This document shows positions 26,662 through 35,499 of a stretch of DNA of 64,000 nt, piece by piece. The stretch is from JADGRF01 sp036382515 (GTDB lineage: Bacteria > Myxococcota_A > Polyangia > Polyangiales > JAFGIB01). Below the pieces are notes generated by a model that was given only the letters and a program-made list of their open reading frames with translations, was not told where the DNA came from and did no database searches. The stretch lies in NCBI GenBank assembly GCA_036382515.1, contig DASVHQ010000075.1, positions 1 to 64,000 on the forward strand, in the 5' to 3' direction. The position numbers and the translations under genes are program-made. Within the stretch, counting starts at the first letter, position 1. Every line of letters starts with the position of its first letter.

Positions 26662-27195
26662 GTGTCGGCGAGCGCAGAATGTCACAAGTCGCTGCCGCAG
26701 ACCATCGTCGGCGCGATGGAAGCTCGTCGCGGCCTATTCGGTGCACCAGACAGACCAGATCGGCGTGCCACGTATGCCGCGCAGGCGGGCCACGCGCACC
26801 TGAAGCCTGCGCCCGGCAGCGCCGACTCGCTGCAGTACCAGTACTGGATGCACTACGCCGAGGGCTCGCTGATGCCGCTGATGTTGCTCAGCCTGGTGTT
26901 CCTGCGCATGCCCCGCGCGCCCATGCCGTTCTTCGTGCCGCCGATCGTGAAGGGCATCGCCGATCGCGCGCGCAGCTCGTTCGTGGCACCGCAGATCGCC
27001 ACCCGCCTCGCCCACGTGGAGCGCGCGCTCGCCGAGCGCGACTGGTTCGCTGGGTCGCAGCTGACGGCGGCGGATATCCAGATGAGCTTTTCGATCGAGG
27101 CCGCCGTGGCACGCGCGGGTCTCGACGCACGCCTCCCCAAGCTCACGGCGTTTCGCGCCCGGCCCCCTTCCAGAGATTCGTCGCTCGTGGGATGA
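26662..27195 (+). pseudogene. glutathione S-transferase, 5'-truncated and frameshifted
   Basis: From about 26810 the frame matches the helical C-terminal domain of GSTs: SLQYQYWMHYAEGSLMPLML, then LAHVERALAERDWFAGSQLT and AADIQMSFSIEAAVARAGL (the ADI capping motif). The thioredoxin-like N-terminal domain with the glutathione site is absent, replaced by unrelated sequence. The family's ending (RPAFQRA-like) continues in another frame as RPAPFQRFVARG, so a frameshift lies near the C run at about 27163. With both lesions no active enzyme is expected. The YqeY-type gene starts 4 bp before its stop. Confidence 0.6.
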
Positions 27196-27653
27196 ATCTG
27201 CCCATGAACATCCGTGACCAGCTGCAGGCCGACTTGAAAGAAGCGATGCGCGCCAAGGACGAGGTGCGACTAGAAAACGTACGCGCGGTGCGTGCGGCCG
27301 TGCTCAACCGTGAGGTCGAGCTGGGGCGGCCTGTGGACGACGCCGAGCTGCTTCAGCTCATCCGCGGCCTGGTGAAGCAGCGCATCGAGTCGATCGGTAT
27401 GTACGAAACCGGTGGTCGACAGGATCTCGTCGAGCGCGAGCTGCGCGGCAGACAGCTGCTCGAAGGCTACCTGCCCGCAGCGCCCGACGCCGCGGCGATC
27501 GAGTCGACGGTACGTGCCGTGATCGCAGAGCTGGGTGCCAGCAGCATGAAGGACATGGGCGCGGTGATGAAGCAGGTGAGCGCGCGCCTGGGTCCCGCCA
27601 CCGACGGCAAGCTCGTGAGCAGCCACGTCAAACAAGCGCTCGGCGGCAAGTGA
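27192..27653 (+). CDS. GatB/YqeY domain protein
   Basis: A 153-residue protein of the YqeY family, related to the C-terminal helical domain of GatB, the amidotransferase that makes Gln-tRNA. Standalone YqeY is common and its precise role is unsettled. Typical sequence includes IRDQLQADLKEAMRAKDEVR, LIRGLVKQRIESIGMYETGG, the hydrophobic LLEGYLP segment and MGAVMKQVSARLGPATDGK. ATG 27192 or 27204 may be used; family alignments favour the latter (MNIRDQL). The gene is complete and of normal length (about 150). Confidence 0.85.
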   Translation: MNLPMNIRDQLQADLKEAMRAKDEVRLENVRAVRAAVLNREVELGRPVDDAELLQLIRGLVKQRIESIGMYETGGRQDLVERELRGRQLLEGYLPAAPDAAAIESTVRAVIAELGASSMKDMGAVMKQVSARLGPATDGKLVSSHVKQALGGK

Positions 27654-27920
27654 GCAAGCGCGATTTGCGGGGCCCGCCGACGGGCTGCAGTTACGCTCCT
27701 TGCGCCCTGTTCGTGCGTCAGACAGCCCCGACGTCAGTTGCAGTCTACGATGGAGCCCTGCCGGACCGTAGCGCGGCGGCAGCGCCGAGCTGGAACCCGC
27801 CAGATGCTGCGATCGACCCATCGAAACGCTGCTCGCTGCACCAAAGGTGGTCGCCAACGGCGGCAAAGCTGCTACAAGGCCGCGGCAACCCAAAATGGCC
27901 GAGGCCAGGAGAACCGAGCG

Positions 27921-28091
27921 ATGAGCACACGCACCACCAAGACCGCCGACAAGATGAGCCGCGCCAAGGCGGAATACGCCCTGACGCATGGGGCGGACCC
28001 CACGTCGGAGGTCTTCACCAAGCACACCAACAAGCACGTGAAAGCCAAGGCCGCGAAGCTGGCGGCAGCGAAGACCGCCGTCGCAGCCTAA
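27921..28091 (+). CDS. small basic protein
   Basis: A 56-residue Lys/Ala/Thr-rich protein from ATG 27921, with an AGGAG ribosome-binding site about 10 bp upstream. MSRAKAEYALTHGADPTSEV and FTKHTNKHVKAKAAKLAAAK suggest one acidic-neutral turn followed by a strongly basic helix. Such a composition could bind nucleic acid, but no motif proves it. The longer upstream frame is noise. A terminator-like hairpin follows 173 bp later. Confidence 0.5.
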   Translation: MSTRTTKTADKMSRAKAEYALTHGADPTSEVFTKHTNKHVKAKAAKLAAAKTAVAA

Positions 28092-28263
28092 ACAGTGTCG
28101 CACGGAGTGCGAGACACGAGCGAGGCGCCTTCGGTTTCGAGGAGCGCGCGGAGGCTACGTCTCGTAGCTGAGCACGCACCGCAGGAAGCGAGGGCGGATC
28201 GCGACGTGGATCGCGCTCCAGGCGATACTGTTTAGCTGAAGCCAGCGCTCGCAACGAGCTACG

Positions 28264-28300
28264 CAAGACGCCCGGGCATCCTCGATGCTCCGGGCGTTGT
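28264..28300 (+). terminator. terminator-like hairpin before the PRMT gene
   Basis: ACGCCCGG pairs with CCGGGCGT (68-75 with 90-97 of the 28200 block), extended by outer CAA/TTG pairs and an inner GCA/TGC. It is followed by the T-rich TTGTTGCGTGTTGTTG. It may end transcripts from the YqeY and small basic protein genes. Confidence 0.4.
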
Positions 28301-28372
28301 TGCGTGTTGTTGCCTGTCGCGGCGTGCGCTCGGGTGGCGGCGGGTGGCTGCGCCGCCTATGCTCCACCCCGC

Positions 28373-29287
28373 ATGACCTACGACTCGATCCCTTCTCACC
28401 TCGAAATGCTTCAAGACAGCGTACGCACCAAGGCGTACCGCAACGCGATCCAGGAGGTCGTGCGGCCGGGGGATCGTGTGCTCGACTTCGGCTGCGGCAC
28501 CGGTGTGCTCTCGATCTTCGCCGAGCGCGCCGGCGCGGGCCGCGTGTACGCCGTGGATCGTTCGCGAATGATCGGCGCCGCGAAGACCATTTTCGCGGAA
28601 AACGGCTGTCGAAACATCGAAACGGTGTCGGGCGACGGGGATCAGGTGCAGCTACCCAGCGAAGTCGACGTGATCGTATCGGAATGGATGGGCCACTTTC
28701 TGTTCGCCGAACAGATGCTCGAACCGCTGCTACGTCTGCGGGACACGTTCCTGCGCAAGGGCGGGCGCATGATCCCAGCGAGCTGCTCGCTGCACATCGG
28801 CTTGGTCACGACCAACACCTATCACGAAGACTTGTCGTTCCTGTGCACACGCCCGTATGGCATCGATTTTTCGGCGGTCGGTGACTGGCCGTTTCGCGAT
28901 GTGGGCATGCTTCGAATGGCGCCCTCGGAGCTCTTGCCCGAGACGGCCTGCATCGCCGAGCTCGACCTGCACACGGTGACCGGCACGCCGCGGCTGCTCT
29001 CGGGAACGATCACGAGCGCACAGAATGCGGCGGCGTACGGGCTGTGCGGTTGGTTCGATGCGCAATTGTCCGAGGGCGTGAAGCTCAGCACCAGTCCGTT
29101 TTCGCCGGCCACGCACTGGCTGCAATTTCATTTTCCGTTCGATCGCCCGATCGACGTACGCGCCGGCGAGCCGATCGAGATCGAGCTAGAGATCCTTCCG
29201 CTGGAGGGTCCGAGCGGTTACGCCTGGCAAGCCCGCACCTCGAGCACCGTGCGCACCGGCCGCAGCTGGACACAAGCCGAAATGTGA
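28373..29287 (+). CDS. protein arginine methyltransferase-like enzyme
   Basis: A 304-residue SAM-dependent methyltransferase with the features of PRMTs, rare in bacteria. The N-terminal helix HLEMLQDSVRTKAYRNAI matches the PRMT alphaY/Z region. Motif I is VLDFGCGTG (36-44), the acidic ribose-binding loop is VDRS (61-64), and the double-E hairpin SEWMGHFLFAE supplies E104 and E113, which clamp arginine in PRMTs. The THW loop is present (247-249, SPATHWLQF), and a beta-barrel-like C-terminal half follows. The start at 28373 aligns with the family; 23 upstream codons are unlike it. Type I/II arginine methylation is inferred; the substrate is unknown. It is divergent in function from its membrane-protein neighbours. 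Confidence 0.75.
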   Translation: MTYDSIPSHLEMLQDSVRTKAYRNAIQEVVRPGDRVLDFGCGTGVLSIFAERAGAGRVYAVDRSRMIGAAKTIFAENGCRNIETVSGDGDQVQLPSEVDVIVSEWMGHFLFAEQMLEPLLRLRDTFLRKGGRMIPASCSLHIGLVTTNTYHEDLSFLCTRPYGIDFSAVGDWPFRDVGMLRMAPSELLPETACIAELDLHTVTGTPRLLSGTITSAQNAAAYGLCGWFDAQLSEGVKLSTSPFSPATHWLQFHFPFDRPIDVRAGEPIEIELEILPLEGPSGYAWQARTSSTVRTGRSWTQAEM

Positions 29288-29383
29288 GGGCGCGTGGCGA
29301 GCGCGGCCGCACCTTTCGTGCCCTTGCCGGCTGCTGCGACGTCGCAGTGACCGAGCAGGCCGCGGTGCTGCAGCAACGCCACC

Positions 29384-30850
29384 TCAGCTCGCGACTTCGG
29401 CTGGCTCCGCACGCACGAGCACTACGGCAGCGGCTAGCCACAGCACAAGCAGCGGCAGAAGCGTCCACAGGCCGGTCAGCCCGAGCAACTCGCCCAGGTT
29501 CCAGGTGGTGAAGCCGCGCACGGCTGACCAGTGCGGACCGTAGCGTAAGAGACGGATTGACAGATCGTAGGGCGCGAGCTTGCCCTGGAAGAACAAGTCG
29601 TAAGTGTAGCCGTAGAGTGGATTGCGATCCTTGTCCGGACACAGTGGGCTCACGGCTGCCACGGCCAGCATGTTGCACACCGAGAGCCCGCCGAGCAGCA
29701 GCGCGAGTGCGGAACCTGTGCGCGTGCTCGGCAGCTCCTTCGCAGCGAAGAACGCGATCGGCACGAACGGCAGCAGATAGCGGGCGCACACCGTGGAGCC
29801 GCCGTGCCAACCATTGAAGCCGGCGACGGTTAGGCTGGCGGCGAGACTGGTGAGCAGGCAACTCCACAGCCACGGGTCGCGCGGGCTTCGACGCCACCAA
29901 TGCACGAAGCCGACGCAGCAGAGCAGCATTACGGGCATCTGCGCGAGCACGCCGCGATACGTGCCGAGCAGCAGCTCTAACCACACCGAGTACTGCGGGC
30001 CAGCAAACATCCCGAGCGCTCGCTCCGGGCGCAAATAAGCTGGATTCGAGTACGTGGTCGCCAGCGTCCACGGACTGCCAAAGCACAGCCAGTGATACGC
30101 GAGCAGCGCGAGCACAGGCCCGAGCGTGCCCACCGCGACTCGCAAGACGTGCCGTGGGCTGTGTACGAGATAGCCAAGCGCGAGGCCCACGGCCGCGAGC
30201 AGCGCGAGGTAATCCGTCGCCACGGACGCCGCGAGCCAAAACCCACCCCACGCTGCGCCGCGAGGTGTCGCTTTGCGGAGCTCGTACATCGCGAAGACCA
30301 CGAACGCCGCTGCAGTCGGGTGTCCCCAGAGCTGCGTGGCGTAGGGAAACAGACCGGTACCGAGGAACAGCCCGAGCGTGAGTGCGGCCGCGCGACGCTC
30401 GGACACTTCCGGCCGCAACATGCGAAAGAACAAGAGCGCGGCGACAGCCAGACAGGCCGCGCCAAGCGCGAGGTTGATGAGGTAGCTGTCGACGATCGCG
30501 GTGCGCGCGTTGCGTGCATCGGTGCCGAACAGACTCTGCGTGTAGTGCACAGCTGTATAGACCGCGGCACCGAGCACGATGCTGCCAGGTGCCTTGTTCG
30601 CGTAGTAGTGCCCGCCGTAGTGCGCCCAATCGTTGGTGTTGATGTCGCGCTCCGGCAGCGGCAAGAAGCGGTCGATGCGGAAGGTGCCCGTGAACGCCGT
30701 GCCCGGCTCGACGAACGAGAAGATGGCGTCGAGACGCGCGTTCTGGTTCGACGCCGCGCCGCCGTGGAAGTAGGCGCAGCTCGCGAAGACCAAAAGGCCG
30801 ATCACGAACTCGCTGCGCGGTGTGCGGCGCAGCTTGGCAGCTCGCGTCAC
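29384..30850 (-). CDS. GT-C-like membrane protein
   Basis: A 488-residue multispanning protein from GTG 30850. An early loop contains FVEPGTAFTGTFRIDRFLPL and HYYANKAPGSIVLGAAVYTA, a pattern I know from bacterial PMT/GT39-like membrane proteins. About ten hydrophobic segments follow. FNGWHGGSTVCARYLLPFVP resembles the WGGxxxGPRYLLP region of the same group (compare the 13390-15003 protein). The last helix ends in a short Ala/Glu tail. It is isolated from the 8.7-15 kb GT-C block. The likely role is transfer of a lipid-linked sugar at the periplasmic face. Confidence 0.65.
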   Translation of the reverse strand: MTRAAKLRRTPRSEFVIGLLVFASCAYFHGGAASNQNARLDAIFSFVEPGTAFTGTFRIDRFLPLPERDINTNDWAHYGGHYYANKAPGSIVLGAAVYTAVHYTQSLFGTDARNARTAIVDSYLINLALGAACLAVAALLFFRMLRPEVSERRAAALTLGLFLGTGLFPYATQLWGHPTAAAFVVFAMYELRKATPRGAAWGGFWLAASVATDYLALLAAVGLALGYLVHSPRHVLRVAVGTLGPVLALLAYHWLCFGSPWTLATTYSNPAYLRPERALGMFAGPQYSVWLELLLGTYRGVLAQMPVMLLCCVGFVHWWRRSPRDPWLWSCLLTSLAASLTVAGFNGWHGGSTVCARYLLPFVPIAFFAAKELPSTRTGSALALLLGGLSVCNMLAVAAVSPLCPDKDRNPLYGYTYDLFFQGKLAPYDLSIRLLRYGPHWSAVRGFTTWNLGELLGLTGLWTLLPLLVLWLAAAVVLVRAEPAEVAS

Positions 30851-31686
30851 GCGCTCGTCCCCGATCGCAGCGCCGAGCGAGGCGCGCCGCCAGGGGTTGC
30901 CACCACGCGCATGGCAACGCGACTACGCTGAGCACGAGGTTTCGGCATGAGCCCAGGCAACACGCAGGCAGCCACGGCAAGGGCCCGGCAACGCCGTCGA
31001 AGCTGCGGCCTGCATGCTACACGACTCACTCGTGCTGCTCCAGCCATCCGTGCACCGGGAGCGCCGCGCGCTCGCGCGTCGGGCATGCGCCCGCTGTGAA
31101 AGCTGGCTCGAGCTCTACGTCAGCGCTCGCAGCACGCCTGCCCCGCTCGGCGGTTGCCCCGGCCCACTCACCAAGCGCACGCACAGCTCGCGCGCCGCCA
31201 TGGCGCCCCGCGGGCAACCTGTCTGGGCCCCGATGGCAAGCACCTCTGGTGGAACCAGTCGAGGTCTCCACTCGTGCGACCTGCGCGTGGCAAACGCTCT
31301 CGCAGAACGGGGGCCAGCTGAGCCACAGACCGGCGGCGTTTCGCACGTCGAACGCTCGCGGGGATGGCCTGAGCGCGGACACAGAACGCTTTCCGCGCTG
31401 AGGTCTTCTGGCGCCGCGGGAGATTTGTGAGCGGTGCCACGAAGATAGCTGCGCGATCCGGGCGCTGCGCAGGCTCGAGTCGGGTGGTTTGTGTGCTCGA
31501 TCGCCCCACGGTCGCGGAGCGGAGCACACAACAACTTGTTGTAGAGCAACCGTGTGCTGACTTCGAGCGAAAGCGTCCGGTTGTGTTAGCTGGCCGGCTT
31601 TTCGCTGGCTCGGCGGCAACTACGCTGTCCGAGCACCGCAAGGGCGCGCGAGCGGTCGCAAGCCAGACCGAAGAGGGGGATAGGCC
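30851..31686. other. no gene recognised; contains a 9-bp-stem hairpin
   Basis: Open frames on both strands lack family-like sequence or signal peptides. At 31490-31530 TGTGTGCTC pairs perfectly with GAGCACACA across a 23-base spacer, immediately before the short palindrome ACAACTTGTTGT. The region precedes the small membrane protein at 31687 and may hold its promoter. Confidence 0.45.
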
Positions 31687-32076
31687 ATGAACAAGGCAAA
31701 TGGCGACGCAGGCAGACAGTCGACGGTCGAAACGCTGGGTGCGAGTGAAGAGGAACTTCGGCTCGCCATGCTGCGTGAAGCCGAGCAGCGCATGACCGAC
31801 GAGCAATCGACGCAAGCCTACGCGGAAGAGATCGCCGACGCGCACATGCTGATGTCTTGGGGCGGAGCGGGATTGATCGCAGGTGTAGCGCTTGCATTGG
31901 CAGTCTGGGACCTCGGCATCGGGCTGGCGCTGCTCTTCGGGCTCTTTGCGATGACGGGGGCGATCGTGCTCGCGGCCGTCGTGACCAGCGTCAAGCGCAG
32001 CATCGAACGCCGTCCGAGCGGCACTGCCCGCGGCCGTGTCGTCGCTCGGCACCGCGAATCACGCGTGGGGCCATGA
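31687..32076 (+). CDS. small two-helix membrane protein
   Basis: A 129-residue protein from ATG 31687 with a GGGGGAT ribosome-binding site. An acidic N-terminal region (about 1-55, helical: ASEEELRLAMLREAEQRMTD) precedes two hydrophobic helices (about 57-75 and 80-100: GLIAGVALALAVWDLGIGLA, GAIVLAAVVTSV). A basic tail follows (SIERRPSGTARGRVVARHR). The positive tail suggests the C-terminus is cytoplasmic. It has no recognised family. Confidence 0.55.
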   Translation: MNKANGDAGRQSTVETLGASEEELRLAMLREAEQRMTDEQSTQAYAEEIADAHMLMSWGGAGLIAGVALALAVWDLGIGLALLFGLFAMTGAIVLAAVVTSVKRSIERRPSGTARGRVVARHRESRVGP

Positions 32077-32202
32077 CCGGGTCGGCTGCTCGGCCAAGCC
32101 GCAGCACGAGCTCTCGCCGTCTTCGCTGCACTCGACTGCAACGTGGTCGCGAATCAGTAGCGGCCGCAACTCGTGTCAGCTGCCACAGGGCGCAACTCTG
32201 GA

Positions 32203-32703
32203 TCAGCTAGCCGACGCGCACGAGACCGGGCCGTCCTGCTCAGCGCCACGGCGTGCCAAGCGCCACGGCATCGCAGAGCACTCCACCGCTCGAGAGCTGC
32301 GGGGTGTCGTCGTGCCCATGCGAAAGCCATCGAGCCCGAAGGAGGCGGTGCTACCGGGCCCGTCGCTGACGCTGACCAGGAAGCGCAAGTAGCAGGCGTC
32401 GTGAAGCGCCACAAATTCTATGCACAGGTGCTGCCACTGACCTTGCTCGGAATCGATGCGGCTGTAGCCGTCCGTGAAAGTTTCATCTTCGCCGCACAGC
32501 GTGTTGCCGGCCCACAGGTTGACCAGGCAACTCACGTCGTTGGGCTGCGGCGGTGCCGCGGCCACCGTGTAGTCCCAGCAAAGCCAGTAGTGCTGCCCCT
32601 GATGGAGTGGCTGTTTCAGCTGCTGCCCGAGCACGAGCGTCGCGGTGGTTCCGACGAACACCTTGCCGTCTGCAGCCGTTGGCGGCCAAACCGAGGCGCC
32701 CAC
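32203..32703 (-). pseudogene. fragment resembling a secreted carbohydrate-binding beta-sandwich
   Basis: The central 115 residues look like a beta-sandwich from a secreted protein: FVGTTATLVLGQQLKQPLHQ, GQHYWLCWDYTV, LVNLWAGNTLCGEDETFTDG, QWQHLCIEFVALHDACYLRF and FGLDGFRM. This order (ligand loop, cysteines, W-x-HLCIEF strand, final D-x-F/D-N-F strand) resembles CBM-like modules of surface proteins. There is no signal peptide, and both ends read as unrelated sequence, so it is probably a piece of a larger lost gene. It lies 30 bp after the thioesterase gene. Confidence 0.35.
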
Positions 32704-32733
32704 GCCGCGGGATGAATCGACGGCACACCCTCC

Positions 32734-33171
32734 TCACGGCTCGACTTTTTCACGGACGATCACCGCATACGTGACGGTCGCGTGCGCGACCAGCGTCTCG
32801 CTGCCTTCGCTGAACAGGCGCACCTGCGCGACGCTCAAGCGCTTGCCGAGCTTGAGCAGCGTGCCTTCCGCGACCAGCGGCTCGGGTCCGGGCCGCGACA
32901 AGAAGCTGATGTTCAGGTTGCTGGTGACCGACGCTGCCGCGGCGAAGCCGAGGTTGTGAAGCACCAGCGCCCAGGCCGCCGTGTCTGCCATCGCCATCTG
33001 GATCGGTCCGGAAATGCTGGCGCCCGGACGCAGGTGTCGATCCGTCACCTGCAACCGCACGCGCACCTGCGTGGCGCTGACCGAGTCGATGGTGATGACG
33101 GGGTCACGGTCGTCCTGCGGAAACGCCTCCGTGATGAAACGCTGGATCTCTTCGGCGCTGGGTCTGTGCAT
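32734..33171 (-). CDS. PaaI-like hotdog thioesterase
   Basis: A 145-residue protein of the hotdog fold, PaaI/DUF4442-like. This family hydrolyses acyl-CoA thioesters in the cytoplasm. ISGPIQMAMADTAAWALVLH provides the hotdog helix with the Asp/Ala pattern of the active site. SVTSNLNISFLSRP is the typical strand pair, and LKLGKRLSVAQVRLFSEGSE the following strands. The start at 33171 (MHRPSAEEIQRFI) is preferred over a longer frame. The length is normal. The acyl substrate is unknown, and no phenylacetate genes are nearby. Confidence 0.75.
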   Translation of the reverse strand: MHRPSAEEIQRFITEAFPQDDRDPVITIDSVSATQVRVRLQVTDRHLRPGASISGPIQMAMADTAAWALVLHNLGFAAAASVTSNLNISFLSRPGPEPLVAEGTLLKLGKRLSVAQVRLFSEGSETLVAHATVTYAVIVREKVEP

Positions 33172-33222
33172 GTCCGAGCCAGCGTACCGCACAAGCGGAC
33201 CGGGGGCTCGTTCGACACCGCC

Positions 33223-34287
33223 TCAGCGCGCCGAGTTGGGCAGCATGTACATGAACGCGACGCCACCGGCCCGCACCAGCACGGTGCCCGTCGAGACCTC
33301 GCGCCCGCTCTTCATGTCGACTGCGCTCACGGTGAGATTGCTCGCGGGCAGCGAGAATGCACCGCCCACGCCGCGCGAGCTCGTCATGCCGAGCGCGAGC
33401 GCCACGGCGTTCGACTTGTCCGTGTAGAACACACGGCTTGCGCCCGGGTTCGGGCTGATACTGACCTTGACGTCGGCAGCTTCTGCGTGTGGCAGACCCG
33501 TGTTGTCCAGGTAGCGCACCGGCAGGCAGCCCTGCACGCGAAAGATCACGTGCCCGGTCGTTGGGTCGAACGGATCGGTGAAGGATTTGTGGACGCCGGT
33601 GGCCACCGCCAAACCGGCGAGCGCGTCGCTCGTCAGCTGAAACTGGGTGAAATTCGAAACGCGGTAGATCGGTTCGGTCCACTGCGTGGTCGAGGGCGCA
33701 TAGCCGGCGCCGGAAAAAGAGAAGAAGCCATCGAACGCGGGCGGGACGCTCAACATGACGCTGCCGTTCTTGTCGGTGACGGCACGGCTGGTGCGACCGC
33801 TCTGGCAGGTGGGGTCGACGCTCTGGCAAGCGTCGACCGTGACGCCCGGCAGCGGCATCCTCGGCTCGGCCGCGAAGTCGATGACGTCGACACGGAAGCC
33901 GTAGTCTTTGCTGGGCACGGGCCAGGTGTACTTGTCGATGCAGCCCCAGGTGACGTCGCACGCTTCGTCGCACTGGCTTTGCATGCAGCCAAGCAGCGCA
34001 TCGAAGGCGCTGGACACCTGGGTCACCGGGGTGATGGGCTTGAGCAGATCGGCGCCGCAGGCGGTGCCCTGGCCGCAGGCCTTGGCCAAGTCGCAACAGT
34101 TTTGGCGGATGCAGGCGTTGCAGCTCGTTGTAAGCCTGTTGGACAGGCCGCAGCTCGGCCCGCTGGCGGTGGCGGCGTCCTGTGCGCCGGCGTCGGTGTT
34201 CGGGTCGGTGGCGACTTTTTGGAAGTCGGGCAAGACGCAGCCGAGCGCGCCGAACACGAGCAACGCGAGGCAACAAGCACGCATCAC
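33223..34287 (-). CDS. Cys-rich lipoprotein, second gene of a coupled pair
   Basis: A 354-residue lipoprotein with signal MMRACCLALLVFGALGC (lipobox Cys about 17). The first third carries paired cysteines (SCNACIRQNCCDLAKACGQG, LLGCMQSQCDEACDVTWGC), as in many Polyangia secreted proteins. The middle and end are beta-rich, with a carboxypeptidase-regulatory-like stretch (GVTVDACQSVDPTCQSGRTS, then VTDKNGSVMLSVPPAFDGFF). Its ATG overlaps the stop of the TPR/PEGA gene (4 bp, ATGA type), so translation is coupled. An envelope role with that partner is inferred. Confidence 0.7.
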   Translation of the reverse strand: MMRACCLALLVFGALGCVLPDFQKVATDPNTDAGAQDAATASGPSCGLSNRLTTSCNACIRQNCCDLAKACGQGTACGADLLKPITPVTQVSSAFDALLGCMQSQCDEACDVTWGCIDKYTWPVPSKDYGFRVDVIDFAAEPRMPLPGVTVDACQSVDPTCQSGRTSRAVTDKNGSVMLSVPPAFDGFFSFSGAGYAPSTTQWTEPIYRVSNFTQFQLTSDALAGLAVATGVHKSFTDPFDPTTGHVIFRVQGCLPVRYLDNTGLPHAEAADVKVSISPNPGASRVFYTDKSNAVALALGMTSSRGVGGAFSLPASNLTVSAVDMKSGREVSTGTVLVRAGGVAFMYMLPNSAR

Positions 34288-35342
34288 AGCTGACCTCGCA
34301 CGCCCGCCATGCCCCAGCCGAGCATCGGTTCGAGGCGAGCGTGTTCCGCAGACACGGGTTCGCCGCCGGTGAGCAGCAGCACCGTGGACAGGGAGAGCAG
34401 CGCACCACCCGCAATCAAGCTGATGCTCGAGACGGTCTTGAGCTGCTCGTAGGTGTCGAGCGTGCCGTAGCTTGCGGGTCCACAGCGGCGGCCGGGGCAG
34501 CGTTCATCGAGCTTGGCTTGCTGGGCCGCGGCCAGGCCCGCTGTCACGCCGAAGGCCGCCATCGCGACAGCACCCACGGCGAGGCCCACGTACGCGATGG
34601 TCTTGCGCGTGGCACTGCCGTGCTGGCGCGTGGAGGGCTTGCGTGGAAGCGGCTCCGGCACCTGCGCGGGAGCGGCGACCTGGTCCATGGTTGGCGCGGG
34701 CGAGGCCTGCACCGGCGCCCGCGCGGCAGGCTTCACGAGCGGCAGCGCTGCGCTGACCGCCGCCGTTGGCTGCAGGTTCAGGTACAGCTGCAACGTTGCG
34801 CGGTCCCCAGCTTCCACCACCACTTCGCGGTGCTCGGTGGCATAGCCGTCTGCGCTGGCGGCCACGTCGTGCTTGCCTGGCTCCAGCAGCAACTCTTTGT
34901 TGGTGAGCAGCACGGCCTCGGCCGTATCCACCCTGACCGTGGCCGTTTCGGGCGAGAGCTGTAGCCGAAAGCGACCGAGCTTTTGGCTGCTACGCTCGCT
35001 CAGCTCTTGCAGCTGGCCTCGCTGCTCGCCGGTCAGTGGCTTACGCGTCTCGGCCAGAGCGGCGTCGAAGCTGCGCAGCGCATCGGCGTAGTCGCCCAGG
35101 TTGAACGAGCACATCCCGATCGTGCGCAGCGTGCGTGCCGTGGGCTCTAGCTCGTGCGCGCGGCGAAACAGCGTGCGAGCTTCGGCCCAGCGCCCAGCGT
35201 CGAACGCTTGCAGTGCATCGTTGATGAAGTGGTCGTAGTCGCTCGGCTCGGCCCGTGCGACCGACGGGGCCGCGACAAGCATGCCAACCGACGCACATGC
35301 GAAGCACGCCCACAACCCGACGATCAACGTTGCAGCACGCAT
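34284..35342 (-). CDS. exported TPR-PEGA protein with C-terminal membrane helices
   Basis: A 352-residue protein starting at ATG 35342, where a signal peptide begins (cleavage near SVARA-EP). A TPR-like region (about 36-105, FINDALQAFDAGRWAEARTL, LFRRAHELEPTARTLRTIGM) is followed by a PEGA-like beta domain (about 120-190, ATVRVDTAEAVLLTNKELLL, EPGKHDVAASADGYA). A Pro/Ala linker and two hydrophobic helices (about 246-270 and 300-325) come next. PEGA domains are typical of envelope proteins in Myxococcota. It is coupled to the lipoprotein gene downstream and divergent from the kinase at 35500. Confidence 0.7.
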   Translation of the reverse strand: MRAATLIVGLWACFACASVGMLVAAPSVARAEPSDYDHFINDALQAFDAGRWAEARTLFRRAHELEPTARTLRTIGMCSFNLGDYADALRSFDAALAETRKPLTGEQRGQLQELSERSSQKLGRFRLQLSPETATVRVDTAEAVLLTNKELLLEPGKHDVAASADGYATEHREVVVEAGDRATLQLYLNLQPTAAVSAALPLVKPAARAPVQASPAPTMDQVAAPAQVPEPLPRKPSTRQHGSATRKTIAYVGLAVGAVAMAAFGVTAGLAAAQQAKLDERCPGRRCGPASYGTLDTYEQLKTVSSISLIAGGALLSLSTVLLLTGGEPVSAEHARLEPMLGWGMAGVRGQL

Positions 35343-35499
35343 CAGTTGGCCTTCCCCGCGACCGGCGGAGTGCGCGGCGGAGTGCCCCGCCCGCCGGTTT
35401 TCGGCAGCGTGCCCACCTCGCTCGCGGCGGTCATAGCAAAAAATCGCCATGGGCAGCTAGATCGTGGGATGATTCAGCGTCAAGTTTTCGCGTCTCGCC

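Noticed and set aside
26547..27653. 368-residue fusion ending in YqeY
   Set aside because: The first 215 residues are out of frame with the GST remnant; YqeY begins at 27192/27204.
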